DNA of 64,000 nt, taken from NCBI RefSeq assembly GCF_016458305.1, contig NZ_JAEMHL010000003.1, forward strand, positions 310,001 to 374,000. The letters are read 5' to 3'. The notes beneath the pieces were generated by a model. The model searched no databases. It had not been told where the DNA came from and saw only the letters and a list, made by a program, of their open reading frames with translations. Position numbers and translations under genes: made by a program. The DNA comes from Geomonas anaerohicana (lineage in GTDB: Bacteria > Desulfobacterota > Desulfuromonadia > Geobacterales > Geobacteraceae). This document shows positions 1 to 7,960 of the stretch, one piece after another (positions within the stretch are counted from its first letter, which is position 1; each line of letters starts with the position of its first letter).

Positions 1-1
1 C

Positions 2-565
2 GTCAACTTCGGGGAGGAGCGCTACGACAAGGGGTATTACCTTGTTGCGCTGGGCCAGGACGGCAAGGTAGCGCATGAATTCCGTCGCACCACGCCGCGC
101 CCGATGCTGGTGGTCACTGCCAACCTGGACGGGGCGGGCAACGCAACGGACGCGTTGGAGCTGTTCAAAGCCCAGATGGCGCAGAAACTCGCTGGTTGCA
201 CGGACGAGCGAGCCCCGCTCATCGAGGTTCGTCTGGCCGGAAAGGTCGGCTTCCACCCCTTCGAGCTGAGTCGCGACCGTCTGCGCGCATCGCTGTGCGA
301 AATCTGCGAGCCGCTGCACTTGGAGATAAAGAACCACCTCTCGCTGGTTGCTGGCGGGGGAGGGGAGGAGAAGGTCAAAAAGAGCCTCGCGGAGATCGAG
401 CGGGACGTGCTGGGCGAGCTGATCGGTGCCAACAGCCACTACCAGGGACGTGTGGACGAACTGACGCGCCTGAGCCTGGCGCTGCGGGACCTGGTGCTCA
501 AGGGTGACGTGGAAGGCGAGGAGCTTTTGAGTCTGCTCTCCTCGGGAGGTGACCAGTGCGCATAG
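2..565 (+). CDS. sbcD: SbcD/Mre11-like exonuclease subunit, 3' part only
   Basis: The reading frame is open from the left edge of the window, so the N-terminal metallophosphoesterase core lies outside it and only the last 187 residues are visible. They begin with a beta-rich stretch (VNFGEERYDKGYYLV) typical of the end of the SbcD/Mre11 nuclease domain, followed by a mixed alpha/beta capping region. The family makes the nuclease half of a DNA double-strand-end processing complex. The assignment rests mainly on the next gene, an SbcC/Rad50-like ATPase whose GTG start overlaps this stop by 10 bases, as expected for a translationally coupled SbcDC pair. The partial sequence shows no catalytic motif, so the family call is by context and resemblance. 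Confidence 0.75.
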   Translation, partial: VNFGEERYDKGYYLVALGQDGKVAHEFRRTTPRPMLVVTANLDGAGNATDALELFKAQMAQKLAGCTDERAPLIEVRLAGKVGFHPFELSRDRLRASLCEICEPLHLEIKNHLSLVAGGGGEEKVKKSLAEIERDVLGELIGANSHYQGRVDELTRLSLALRDLVLKGDVEGEELLSLLSSGGDQCA

Positions 566-3519
566 TTTCGGTCCACCTCAAGAACATCAAATCGCATCGC
601 GACAAGGAGCTCGTCTTCTCCCCGGGGATCAACGTCCTTTCCGGTGCGAATGGTTCCGGCAAGAGCACCATCTTCGAGGCCATCGGCTATGCCCTGTTCG
701 GCGTCGACGCCAAGGACTTCGTCTCGAATGCCGAGCGCTTCCTCACCATCGGTACCAAGCGCGGCGAAATCGCTGTCGTCTTCGAACCGGCGCCGGGAGA
801 GCTGTACCGGGTCACGCGGACTGTAGGTGCTGCCGGGAAGTGGCTCCTGGCCAAGGAAATCGGCGACGGGTTTGAGGTCGAGGAACACGCCAACATGGAG
901 GAGACTGAGGCGCGCATCGCGCAGTTGCTCGGACTCTCCGCGGGGCGGCCGCTGTCGGAACAGTTCAAGTTGGTTATCGGCCCCTTCCAGAACGACTTCC
1001 TCGGTCCCTTCGTGATCAAGCAGCCAGCGAAGCGTCAGGATGCCTTCGACGAGATCCTCGGCATCGATGCCTGGCGCAAGACACAAGACAAAACAAAGGT
1101 TTTGACCAGCACCATTAAGGCAAAACTCGACGTGCTGCAGGCCGAGGTGGATAGCAAGTCTGAGCAGATTGCCGTACTCCCGGCGAAAGAAGAGGAACTG
1201 GTACTCCTGCGGGCGCAGGGCGAGTTCAAGCGGGGCGAGTTGGCAACGAAGACCGCGGAGCTTGATCAGGCCACTGCCCTGTTGAACGCGCTGGAAGCGA
1301 AAAAAGAGGCGATCCAGTCAGTCCAACAGGAGGTGCAGGGGCTGCAGGAGCGTGTCGAGTCCGGCAAGAACTACGTCGCTACGCAGCAACTTCTGGTCGA
1401 ACAGTCGCAGCAGGCGGCGGCAGTCGTGGCGGCATCGGCCGCGGGCAAGCAGGCGTATGACGCGGCTGAGGCAAGGCTCAAGGAACTGCGTGAGCAGATA
1501 CAGCAGAAGCACCAACTGGAAAAGAAGCTTGCTGACCTGGAAAAGGAACAGGGGAGCGTCCAGGCGATGCTGGAGGCGGAAAGCCGCGAACTCGAGCTGG
1601 CCAAGTCGACGATGGACGCGGAGCGCAAGCGCCTGAAGAGCGACCAGGACGCACTGGCGGCGGCATTTGCGGAGCAGAAGAAGCTGGAGACCGTGTCGGC
1701 CCAGGGGCTGGCATTTGCGGAGCAGAGCCGGCTTCTTTTCCGTGAACTCCCTATGCACAACATGGAGACGACGCTTCCCTATCTCAACGTTGCCCTGAGC
1801 CGGATAGAAGAAATCGACCGGCAGATCCGGGAACGGGAGAGCGTTTTGGCCGGTTCTGCGCTCCTCAAAGCGGAGGCCGGACAGTTGGCGGCGCGCCAGC
1901 TTCGGCTGGAGCAGATCCAGGCGCGACGGTCCGAACTTGCCGGGCGCAGGCATTCGCTAATCGAGGGGCGCGACAAGATCGGGGCTGGTGCCTGCCCGTT
2001 CTTCCAGGAGCCTTGTCAGAACCTGCAAGGGGCAGATCCGGCAGGTCTCTTTGATGCCCGCATTGCCGCCCTGGATGATCAGATCGCAGCCCTTGATCGC
2101 GAGGCGGCTGACCTGGCGTCCCAGGTGAGTGCTGCGCAACAGGCTGCTCATGAGCTGGCAGGCATGGAGCAGGTGGCTCTGGAGTTGGCCAAGGCGGGGC
2201 GGGAGCGGACAAAGCAGGAAGAAGAGTTCAGCCGCAATTACGCCCAGATCGCCGTGCCAGCACTTCGTGCACCGCTTGAAGAGTGGTTGGCAACTGCCGG
2301 TGTTGCCAATGTTTCTCTCCCGGAGTTGCCAGGCGCGGACGTCGACCTGGCGGCGGCACCTCAGCAGCGCCGGGACGCGCTGGCCCAGGCGACAGATGCA
2401 TGGCAGGGCGTCATAAACCGGCTGGAATCTGCACTGGAAGAGCGCGTGAAGCAGGCGGCCGAGCCAGTCCAGGAATCTGCGCGCAAGCTGGCCGAGCTGT
2501 CGGCACGAGGGGAGGCGCTGGAACAAAAGGAGCGCGAGTTGGCCGACGCGCTGCAAAAGGCTGCCCTGCGGGAGCACTCTGTGGCGCGACACAATGCGCG
2601 GCTGGCCGCGTTGCTGACGGAGATCAGTGCCCGGAAAACAGAGGTCGCCGCATTCGCCGATGTGGAGCGGAGAGTGAAGGATGCGGAGGAGGAGCTGGTC
2701 CGTTTCCAACCGGCGCGCGACACCTACATCGCCAACCAGAAGGCGGCGGATGAACTGGGTAAGCACCAGGAGACCCTGGAGAAATACCAAAGGGGATTGC
2801 AGGTGCTCGCCGCGTCGCTGGCCGCCAAGCAGGCGGAACTGGCAAAGCTTGTCGCTGATTATCGCCCTGAGCAGCATGAGGCCGCGAAGAACGATCGGGA
2901 ACAGCTGGTGATGGCGGCTACCAGGTTGAAGTCCGAGATTGGCGCCATTGCCGAAGGAGTGTCGCGGCTGGAAGGGGAGACTGCAGCGCTGCGCGCCGTC
3001 GCCGCCGAGATCGAGCAGAAGCTGGCGGCCATCGAAAAGCTGAAGGAGCAGGCCGACCTGGTCAAGTTCCTGCGCAACCAGGTATTCAAGAACGTCTCGG
3101 CCCAGCTCTCCGAGCGTTTCCGGGAGGAAATCAGCTTCCGCGCCGACCGCATCTATCGCAGCATCTGCGAGTCCGACGAGGAACTGCTTTGGGGCGATAA
3201 CTACCAGATCGTACTCAAGGACATGGCCGACGGTAACATGAGGGAGCGCAGCGACGACCAGCTCTCCGGCGGGCAGATGATGAGCGCGGTCGTAGCCCTG
3301 CGCCTGGCCCTGTTGCAGACCATCGGCGCCCGTATCGCCTTCTTCGACGAGCCCACCTCAAACCTTGATGCCGAGCGGCGCGAGAACCTGGCCAAGGCAT
3401 TCCGCGCTATCGATGTGGGCCAGGAGGAAGTCACCGAGCACTGGTACGACCAGCTCTTCCTGGTCAGTCACGACGTGAGCTTCACCGAGATTACTGACCA
3501 GACCATACAGTTGGATTGA
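556..3519 (+). CDS. sbcC: SbcC/Rad50-like SMC-type ATPase
   Basis: 987-aa ABC/SMC-type ATPase, partner of the upstream nuclease in DNA end processing. The N-terminal Walker A is GANGSGKST at residues 30-38. Long Glu/Lys/Ala-rich coiled coils follow on either side of a central apex. The C-terminus has the ABC signature LSGGQ, Walker B AFFDEPTSNLD and an H-loop (LVSHD). At the apex, where Rad50/SbcC proteins carry a CxxC zinc hook, this protein has Cys480 and Cys487, a C-x6-C spacing. GTG start at 556, overlapping the upstream stop by 10 bases. It could be a diverged Rad50-like family rather than canonical SbcC. Confidence 0.88.
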   Translation: MRIVSVHLKNIKSHRDKELVFSPGINVLSGANGSGKSTIFEAIGYALFGVDAKDFVSNAERFLTIGTKRGEIAVVFEPAPGELYRVTRTVGAAGKWLLAKEIGDGFEVEEHANMEETEARIAQLLGLSAGRPLSEQFKLVIGPFQNDFLGPFVIKQPAKRQDAFDEILGIDAWRKTQDKTKVLTSTIKAKLDVLQAEVDSKSEQIAVLPAKEEELVLLRAQGEFKRGELATKTAELDQATALLNALEAKKEAIQSVQQEVQGLQERVESGKNYVATQQLLVEQSQQAAAVVAASAAGKQAYDAAEARLKELREQIQQKHQLEKKLADLEKEQGSVQAMLEAESRELELAKSTMDAERKRLKSDQDALAAAFAEQKKLETVSAQGLAFAEQSRLLFRELPMHNMETTLPYLNVALSRIEEIDRQIRERESVLAGSALLKAEAGQLAARQLRLEQIQARRSELAGRRHSLIEGRDKIGAGACPFFQEPCQNLQGADPAGLFDARIAALDDQIAALDREAADLASQVSAAQQAAHELAGMEQVALELAKAGRERTKQEEEFSRNYAQIAVPALRAPLEEWLATAGVANVSLPELPGADVDLAAAPQQRRDALAQATDAWQGVINRLESALEERVKQAAEPVQESARKLAELSARGEALEQKERELADALQKAALREHSVARHNARLAALLTEISARKTEVAAFADVERRVKDAEEELVRFQPARDTYIANQKAADELGKHQETLEKYQRGLQVLAASLAAKQAELAKLVADYRPEQHEAAKNDREQLVMAATRLKSEIGAIAEGVSRLEGETAALRAVAAEIEQKLAAIEKLKEQADLVKFLRNQVFKNVSAQLSERFREEISFRADRIYRSICESDEELLWGDNYQIVLKDMADGNMRERSDDQLSGGQMMSAVVALRLALLQTIGARIAFFDEPTSNLDAERRENLAKAFRAIDVGQEEVTEHWYDQLFLVSHDVSFTEITDQTIQLD

Positions 3520-3544
3520 TTTGGTCTTGGCGGCGCCGGGAATT

Positions 3545-3640
3545 CCCTCCCCCGGAGGGGGAGGGTTATGGAGGGGGCTTCTTTTTCATTTATTCCCGAC
3601 CACTTCCCCCCTCCCGACCTCCCCCCTCCGGGGGGAGGAG
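3545..3640. repeat. C/G-rich palindromic repeat, family A
   Basis: Two short palindromes in the gap between sbcC and the EamA gene: CCCTCCCCC-GG-AGGGGGAGGG-like at 3545-3565 and a second of the same kind at 3619-3639. The same theme (C-rich arm, short loop, G-rich arm) recurs at six other intergenic sites in the window, so it is a dispersed REP-like element. It lies immediately before the ribosome binding site of the next gene. Confidence 0.7.
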
Positions 3641-3662
3641 TATCCAACAAGGATTTTTATTC

Positions 3663-4559
3663 ATGAATAACAAGCATCGTGGAGCCTGGTTCATCGTCGC
3701 TTCGGCGGCGGGATTCGCCACGCTCGGCATCCTCATAAAAAGCGCCTTTGACGGCGGTGCCAACATCAGCACCGTGCTGGCGGGGCGCTTCCTCCTGGCT
3801 GGTGTCTTTCTCTTCGGCATCCTGCGCGTGCGCGGCGTCAACTGCGCCCTCGACCGTAAGACCGCGCTGCAGCTCATCCTTATGGGGGCGGTCGGCTACG
3901 GCGGCATGTCCGGGCTTTACGCCAACGCCATCCACTATCTCCCCGCGTCACTCACCGGCATGCTCCTTTATACCTATCCCGCCTTGGTCACCGTCCTGGC
4001 GCTGATCGTGGGGGACGAGCGTTTCAACGCACCCAAAGGCATCGCGCTGGTGGTCTGCTCGGTGGGGTTGGTCTTGCTGCTGGGGGCGTCGTTCGAAGGG
4101 GCGCAACTCACGGGCATCCTTTCCGTACTCGGGGCCGCGGTGATCTACAGTTGCTACATCATCATCGGTAACCGCATCCTCAAGAACATCGATCCCATGG
4201 TCACCTCGCTCTGGGTCTGCACCGCTGCCGGGCTTGCCTTTTTCTGCTACGGTGCGGCCAAGGGGGAGTTGGTCCTCGATCTGAGCCCCGGTGGATGGCT
4301 TTCCATCGTGGGTATCGCCGTCTTTCCGACGCTGTTCGGTGTCATGGGGTTCTTCGCCGGTCTGCGCCTGATCGGCGCCACTAACGCCTCCATCATCAGC
4401 ATGCTGGAGCCGCTGATCACCGTGCTCCTGTCCGTGATCCTGCTTGGAGAGCGCATCACACCGCTGCAGGGCTTCGGCGGCGCGGTACTCCTCTTCGGCG
4501 GGCTTATCCTCCAGCTATGGGGACATGAGGCGCGGCATGAGACGGTCACGGAAGTGTAA
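3663..4559 (+). CDS. EamA/DMT-family inner-membrane transporter
   Basis: 298-aa hydrophobic protein with about ten predicted membrane helices in two similar halves, the usual EamA (drug/metabolite transporter) arrangement. Conserved features include an N-terminal GxxxIK segment in the first helix and the C-terminal helix pair containing EPLITVLLSVILLGERITP, a stretch characteristic of EamA exporters. The substrate cannot be told from sequence. ATG at 3663 is chosen because an AAGGA ribosome binding site lies about 10 bases upstream and the first helix starts right after it; an in-frame upstream extension would run through the palindromic repeat and look non-coding. Monocistronic by spacing. 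Confidence 0.85.
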   Translation: MNNKHRGAWFIVASAAGFATLGILIKSAFDGGANISTVLAGRFLLAGVFLFGILRVRGVNCALDRKTALQLILMGAVGYGGMSGLYANAIHYLPASLTGMLLYTYPALVTVLALIVGDERFNAPKGIALVVCSVGLVLLLGASFEGAQLTGILSVLGAAVIYSCYIIIGNRILKNIDPMVTSLWVCTAAGLAFFCYGAAKGELVLDLSPGGWLSIVGIAVFPTLFGVMGFFAGLRLIGATNASIISMLEPLITVLLSVILLGERITPLQGFGGAVLLFGGLILQLWGHEARHETVTEV

Positions 4560-4961
4560 GGTCGCACCTTCTCAAAAGCTAGGCGCTGCAAGCTCTTCGC
4601 AGGTCGATTCAGTGTCCCCCTTTCGCAAAGGGGGATTGAGGGGGATTTGACTGTCCTTGCAGGCTTTGACGCACTCGCTACTTCGGCTAAATCCCCCTCA
4701 CGTCCCCCCCTTCGCAAAAGGGGGGGACGTGAGGGGGCGTGCATCGCTTAGTGGACGAACTTGCTCCGCTTCCCTGAATTCTGCGGTGCTAGGGAAAGCT
4801 GGTTGAGCTGAAAGAAGCGTTCCGCTAAAGGGACAGGCACCTTATGGAGCCTGTCCCTTCCGCCACGCGATGCCCCCCGCCAATCGCCTGCTATCGTTGA
4901 CTTTCCAGCACCGATCTGCTAGAGACATAGGGCTTGTAGCTAACCCGGCTTAAAGGAAGAC
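4560..4961. repeat. 402-base intergenic gap with two palindromic repeat elements
   Basis: No gene is seen. 4615-4738 carries a family A arrangement: CCCCCTTTCGCAAAGGGGG hairpin on the left and a longer C-run/TTCGCAAAA/G-run hairpin on the right, in inverted order. 4816-4859 carries a family D palindrome (AAGGGACAGGC ... GCCTGTCCCTT, arms 4828-4838 and 4849-4859), which recurs at 7687-7727 and 30764-30799. The remaining bases before the site-2 protease gene contain its AAAGGAAG ribosome binding site. Confidence 0.7.
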
Positions 4962-5645
4962 ATGGAAGAGTTCTTCATAAAGTTGTCCATCATGCTGGTT
5001 CCCGCGTTGATGGCAATTACCTGTCACGAGGTGTCCCACGGCTACGTCGCCGACAAGTTCGGCGACAACACTGCCAGATACCTCGGGCGCCTGACGCTCA
5101 ACCCTCTGAAACATCTCGATATCCTGGGCACGCTGCTGATCTTCGTGATCGGGATCGGCTGGGCCAAGCCAGTGCCGGTCAACTTCGGCAACCTCCGCCA
5201 TCCCAAGCGGGACATGATCTGGGTGGCGGCGGCCGGGCCGATCACCAATTTCTGTTTAGCGACCGTGTCGGCTCTCGCCATGCGCGCCTTGATAGCCGGT
5301 ACCCAGAACGCCGCCGAGGGGTCCATGGTGGCGTCCTTTGCAGACCCGGTCACCTTGATGCTGGCTTTCTCGGTCTATATCAACCTGCTGCTCGGCGTGT
5401 TCAACCTGATTCCAGTGCCGCCCCTGGACGGCGGGCGGGTCGCAGTCGGGCTGCTGCCCTACGGTCTGTCCATGGCGCTGGCCCGGGTTGAGCCGTTCGG
5501 CATGATCATCATCGTAGCCTTGGTGTTTTTAACCAACGCTTTTAGTTATGTAATTGCACCCGCCCTTAACTTCGGCGTGCACCTGCTGGCCGGTCCCTAC
5601 GCGAACCTGGTCTTCGGTGTCACCAAGCTCATGATGAAGGGGTAG
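4962..5645 (+). CDS. site-2 protease-type (M50) membrane metalloprotease
   Basis: 227-aa polytopic protein of the short M50B/Rip family, intramembrane zinc proteases. The zinc-binding HExxH motif is HEVSH at residues 22-26 in the first helix. The third ligand region is the conserved NLIPVPPLDGGR near residue 155. There are about five to six hydrophobic segments and no PDZ domain, so it resembles the compact YwhC/Rv-type site-2 proteases rather than RseP. Substrate unknown. In this and related genomes such a gene is often next to trpS and scpA, as here (trpS begins 32 bases downstream), suggesting co-transcription with housekeeping genes. Confidence 0.88.
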   Translation: MEEFFIKLSIMLVPALMAITCHEVSHGYVADKFGDNTARYLGRLTLNPLKHLDILGTLLIFVIGIGWAKPVPVNFGNLRHPKRDMIWVAAAGPITNFCLATVSALAMRALIAGTQNAAEGSMVASFADPVTLMLAFSVYINLLLGVFNLIPVPPLDGGRVAVGLLPYGLSMALARVEPFGMIIIVALVFLTNAFSYVIAPALNFGVHLLAGPYANLVFGVTKLMMKG

Positions 5646-5676
5646 GGGAGCAGAATCCAAAAAGGAGTTCGATTCT

Positions 5677-6660
5677 ATGAGCAACAACCGTATCGTTAGC
5701 GGCATGAGACCGACTGGAAAGCTGCACCTGGGGCACTACCACGGGGTTCTGTCCAACTGGATGGAACTGCAGCGCAACTTCGAGTGCTTCTTCTTTGCCG
5801 CCGACTGGCACTCGCTGACCACCGAGTACGCCAGCACGGACGGTATCCAGGACAGCATCAACGAGATGGTGCTCGACTGGCTCGCTTTCGGAATCGACCC
5901 CGAGCAGAGCGTGATCTTCAAGCAGAGTCGGGTGCCGCAGCACGCGGAGCTGAACCTGATCCTGTCCATGATCACCCCGGTCTCCTGGCTGGAGCGCAAC
6001 CCGACCTACAAGGAGATGCAGGAGAACCTGACCACCAAGGATCTCTCCACCTTCGGCTTCCTCGGTTACCCGGTGCTGATGGCCTCCGACATCATCGTTT
6101 ACAAGGCCGCCCGCGTGCCGGTGGGGCAGGACCAGATCCCGCACCTCGAGATCACCCGCGAGATCGCGCGCCGCTTCAACTACCTCTACGGCGAGGTCTT
6201 CCCGGAGCCGGCCGCGCTCTTGACCGAGACCCCGAAGGTACTGGGCATCGACGGCCGCAAGATGAGCAAGAGCTACGGCAACGCCATCTTCCTGTCCGAC
6301 GACGCCGAGGAGACCAGGAAGAAGGTCATGTCCATGGTCACCGACACCCTGCGTCCCTTCAAGCGTGACCCGGGCGAGCCGGACCGCTGCGTCGCCTTCA
6401 CCCTGCATTCCCTCTACGTGGATGCCGACAAGCGTGCCGAGATCGTCGAAGGGTGCCGCGGCGCCCAGCTTGGCTGCGTAGACTGCAAGAAGATCCTGGC
6501 CCAGGCCATGGTCGACACCCTGGCGCCGTTCCGCGAGAAGCGCGTGGAACTGACCGAGAAGCCGGGCCTGGTGGAAGAGGTGCTCGCCGAAGGCAGCCGC
6601 AAAGCCGAAGTCGTCGCCAAGCAGACCATGGACGAGGCCCGCGCCGCGCTCAAAGTCTAA
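5677..6660 (+). CDS. trpS: tryptophanyl-tRNA synthetase
   Basis: 327-aa class I aminoacyl-tRNA synthetase that charges tRNA-Trp in the cytoplasm. The HIGH-type motif is HLGH at residues 17-20, preceded by MRPTGKLHLGHYHG, and the KMSKS loop is at 195-199. Length matches bacterial TrpS. An AAAAGGAG ribosome binding site precedes the ATG by about 10 bases. It lies between the site-2 protease gene and scpA; the following 200 bases are occupied by a family B repeat. Confidence 0.96.
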   Translation: MSNNRIVSGMRPTGKLHLGHYHGVLSNWMELQRNFECFFFAADWHSLTTEYASTDGIQDSINEMVLDWLAFGIDPEQSVIFKQSRVPQHAELNLILSMITPVSWLERNPTYKEMQENLTTKDLSTFGFLGYPVLMASDIIVYKAARVPVGQDQIPHLEITREIARRFNYLYGEVFPEPAALLTETPKVLGIDGRKMSKSYGNAIFLSDDAEETRKKVMSMVTDTLRPFKRDPGEPDRCVAFTLHSLYVDADKRAEIVEGCRGAQLGCVDCKKILAQAMVDTLAPFREKRVELTEKPGLVEEVLAEGSRKAEVVAKQTMDEARAALKV

Positions 6661-6683
6661 CCGCTTTAACGGCTTTAACGGAC

Positions 6684-6843
6684 GTTCAAGGTTCAACGTT
6701 CAACGTTCGATGTACCTCCTGCCTGTGGGGAGCGGCATCCCGGCGGCACCTTTGTCACGTTGAGCGGTTAGGGGAGTAACAAGTAACGGCGACCTTGCCC
6801 GTCGCGGAAATCCCTCTCGAACGTTGAACATTGAACGTTGAAC
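6684..6843. mobile_element. 160-bp element with 27-bp terminal inverted repeats, family B (MITE-like)
   Basis: Left arm 6684-6710 is made of iterated GTTCAACGTT units ending TTCGA. Right arm 6817-6843 is its near-exact inverted complement, built from GAACGTTGAAC units. The interior has no coding potential. A second copy (20218-20358) has the same arms and shares the internal GGCGGCACCT. The right arm ends only 8 bases before the scpA ribosome binding site. The structure resembles a non-autonomous mobile or REPIN-type element; no transposase is present in the window. Confidence 0.6.
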
Positions 6844-6861
6844 CGCTTTTTAGGAGTTTTT

Positions 6862-7704
6862 TTGTCGCTCGAAGAGATGCAAAGCAACCTTTTCTCCGAA
6901 GCCCTGGAGCAGTCTTACCGGGTGCAGATCGAGGAGTTCGAGGGACCGTTGGACCTCCTGCTCCACCTCATCAAGAAGAACGAGGTGGACATCTACAACA
7001 TCCCTATCGCTGCCATCACCAGGCAGTACCTCGACTACATGGAGATCATGAAGGACCTCAACCTCGACATCGCGGGTGAGTTCCTCGTGATGGCGGCAAC
7101 GCTGCTGCAGATCAAGTCGCGCATGCTCCTGCCGGTTACCCCGGAGGAGGACGCCGATGGCGAGGTGGAAGACCCGCGTGCGGAACTGGTTCGGCGCCTT
7201 CTGGAATACCAGCGTTACCGCGATGCTTCGCAGATGCTCAACTGCCGCAACCTCCTGGGGCGCGAGGTCTTTGCCCGCAAGTTCGATTCCCCGGAGCTGG
7301 GTGAACTGGACCCGGTGGAAGAGCCGGCGGACGTCGAACTTTTCGAGCTGATCGAGGCCTTCCAGAAAGTGCTGGCGCGCGTCTCGGTCGACACCTTCCA
7401 CGACGTCGTGGCCGATGGCATCTCCATCGCCGACCGCATCGGGGAGGTGCTCTCCATCCTGCATGCCGAGAAGACTGTCTGTTTCGACTCGCTCTTCAAC
7501 ACCGGCATGACCCGCGATCTCCTGGTGGTCACCTTCCTTTCCATCCTGGAGCTTTGCAAACTCAAGCTGATCAAAGTCGTGCAGATGGACAGCATGGGCT
7601 CCATTTGGCTGCATCTGGCTGCCAAAGAGGAAGGAGACGGCGAGGGCAGCGAAGAGGGTGAGGGCGAGGGCGAAGTCGTAGCAGAAGGGACTGGCTCCGT
7701 TTAG
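6862..7704 (+). CDS. scpA: segregation and condensation protein A (ScpA)
   Basis: 280-aa kleisin subunit of the SMC-ScpA-ScpB condensin, needed for chromosome compaction and segregation. The N-terminal EFEGPLDLLLHLIKKNEVDIYNIPIAAITRQYL-type region is diagnostic, and the C-terminal winged helix includes FLSILELCKL. TTG at 6862 is preferred because AGGAG lies at 6852-6856; starts further upstream would fall inside the inverted-repeat element. The C-terminal tail is very acidic (GEGSEEGEGEGE). The last codons and the TAG stop lie inside a family D repeat (7687-7727), so the end of the protein appears to have been rewritten by a repeat insertion. scpB follows after a repeat-filled gap. Confidence 0.93.
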   Translation: MSLEEMQSNLFSEALEQSYRVQIEEFEGPLDLLLHLIKKNEVDIYNIPIAAITRQYLDYMEIMKDLNLDIAGEFLVMAATLLQIKSRMLLPVTPEEDADGEVEDPRAELVRRLLEYQRYRDASQMLNCRNLLGREVFARKFDSPELGELDPVEEPADVELFELIEAFQKVLARVSVDTFHDVVADGISIADRIGEVLSILHAEKTVCFDSLFNTGMTRDLLVVTFLSILELCKLKLIKVVQMDSMGSIWLHLAAKEEGDGEGSEEGEGEGEVVAEGTGSV

Positions 7705-7777
7705 GTGCCCGTCCCTCTAGCGGAACGCTCCAATCCACTCAACCATCTTACCCAACCCCTAACGGGACAGGCACCTG
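7687..7777. repeat. family D palindrome overlapping the scpA stop, plus a second half-copy
   Basis: 7687-7727 is, on the minus strand, the same sequence as the element at 4816-4859 (GTTCCGCTA, GGGAC, GGCACCT, GGAGCCAGTCCC). It includes the scpA TAG stop at 7702-7704. A further GGGACAGGCACCTGC lies at 7762-7777. A third copy is at 30764-30799. Confidence 0.7.
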
Positions 7778-7781
7778 CAAG

Positions 7782-7895
7782 CCCCTCTCCCTCCGGGAGA
7801 GGGTGCCCGAAGGGCGGGTGAGGGAGGTGCCACGAAGGGGGATCATTGCCTATTGCAGCGCCCTCACCCCAGCCCTCTCCCAGAGGGAGAGGGGG
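7782..7895. repeat. REPIN-like double palindrome, family A
   Basis: Two outward palindromes, CCCTCTCCCTCCGGGAGAGGG at the left and CCCTCTCCC-AGA-GGGAGAGGG at the right, flank an inner inverted pair (GGGTGAGGG and CCCTCACCC). The overall plan is the same as at 28981-29090. It sits between scpA and scpB. Confidence 0.75.
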
Positions 7896-7960
7896 ATTGG
7901 CATCTTGGCGGAAGTTCATCGCTAGTCAGGTTTGGTTTTTAAGGTTTACGGAGGCATCTG

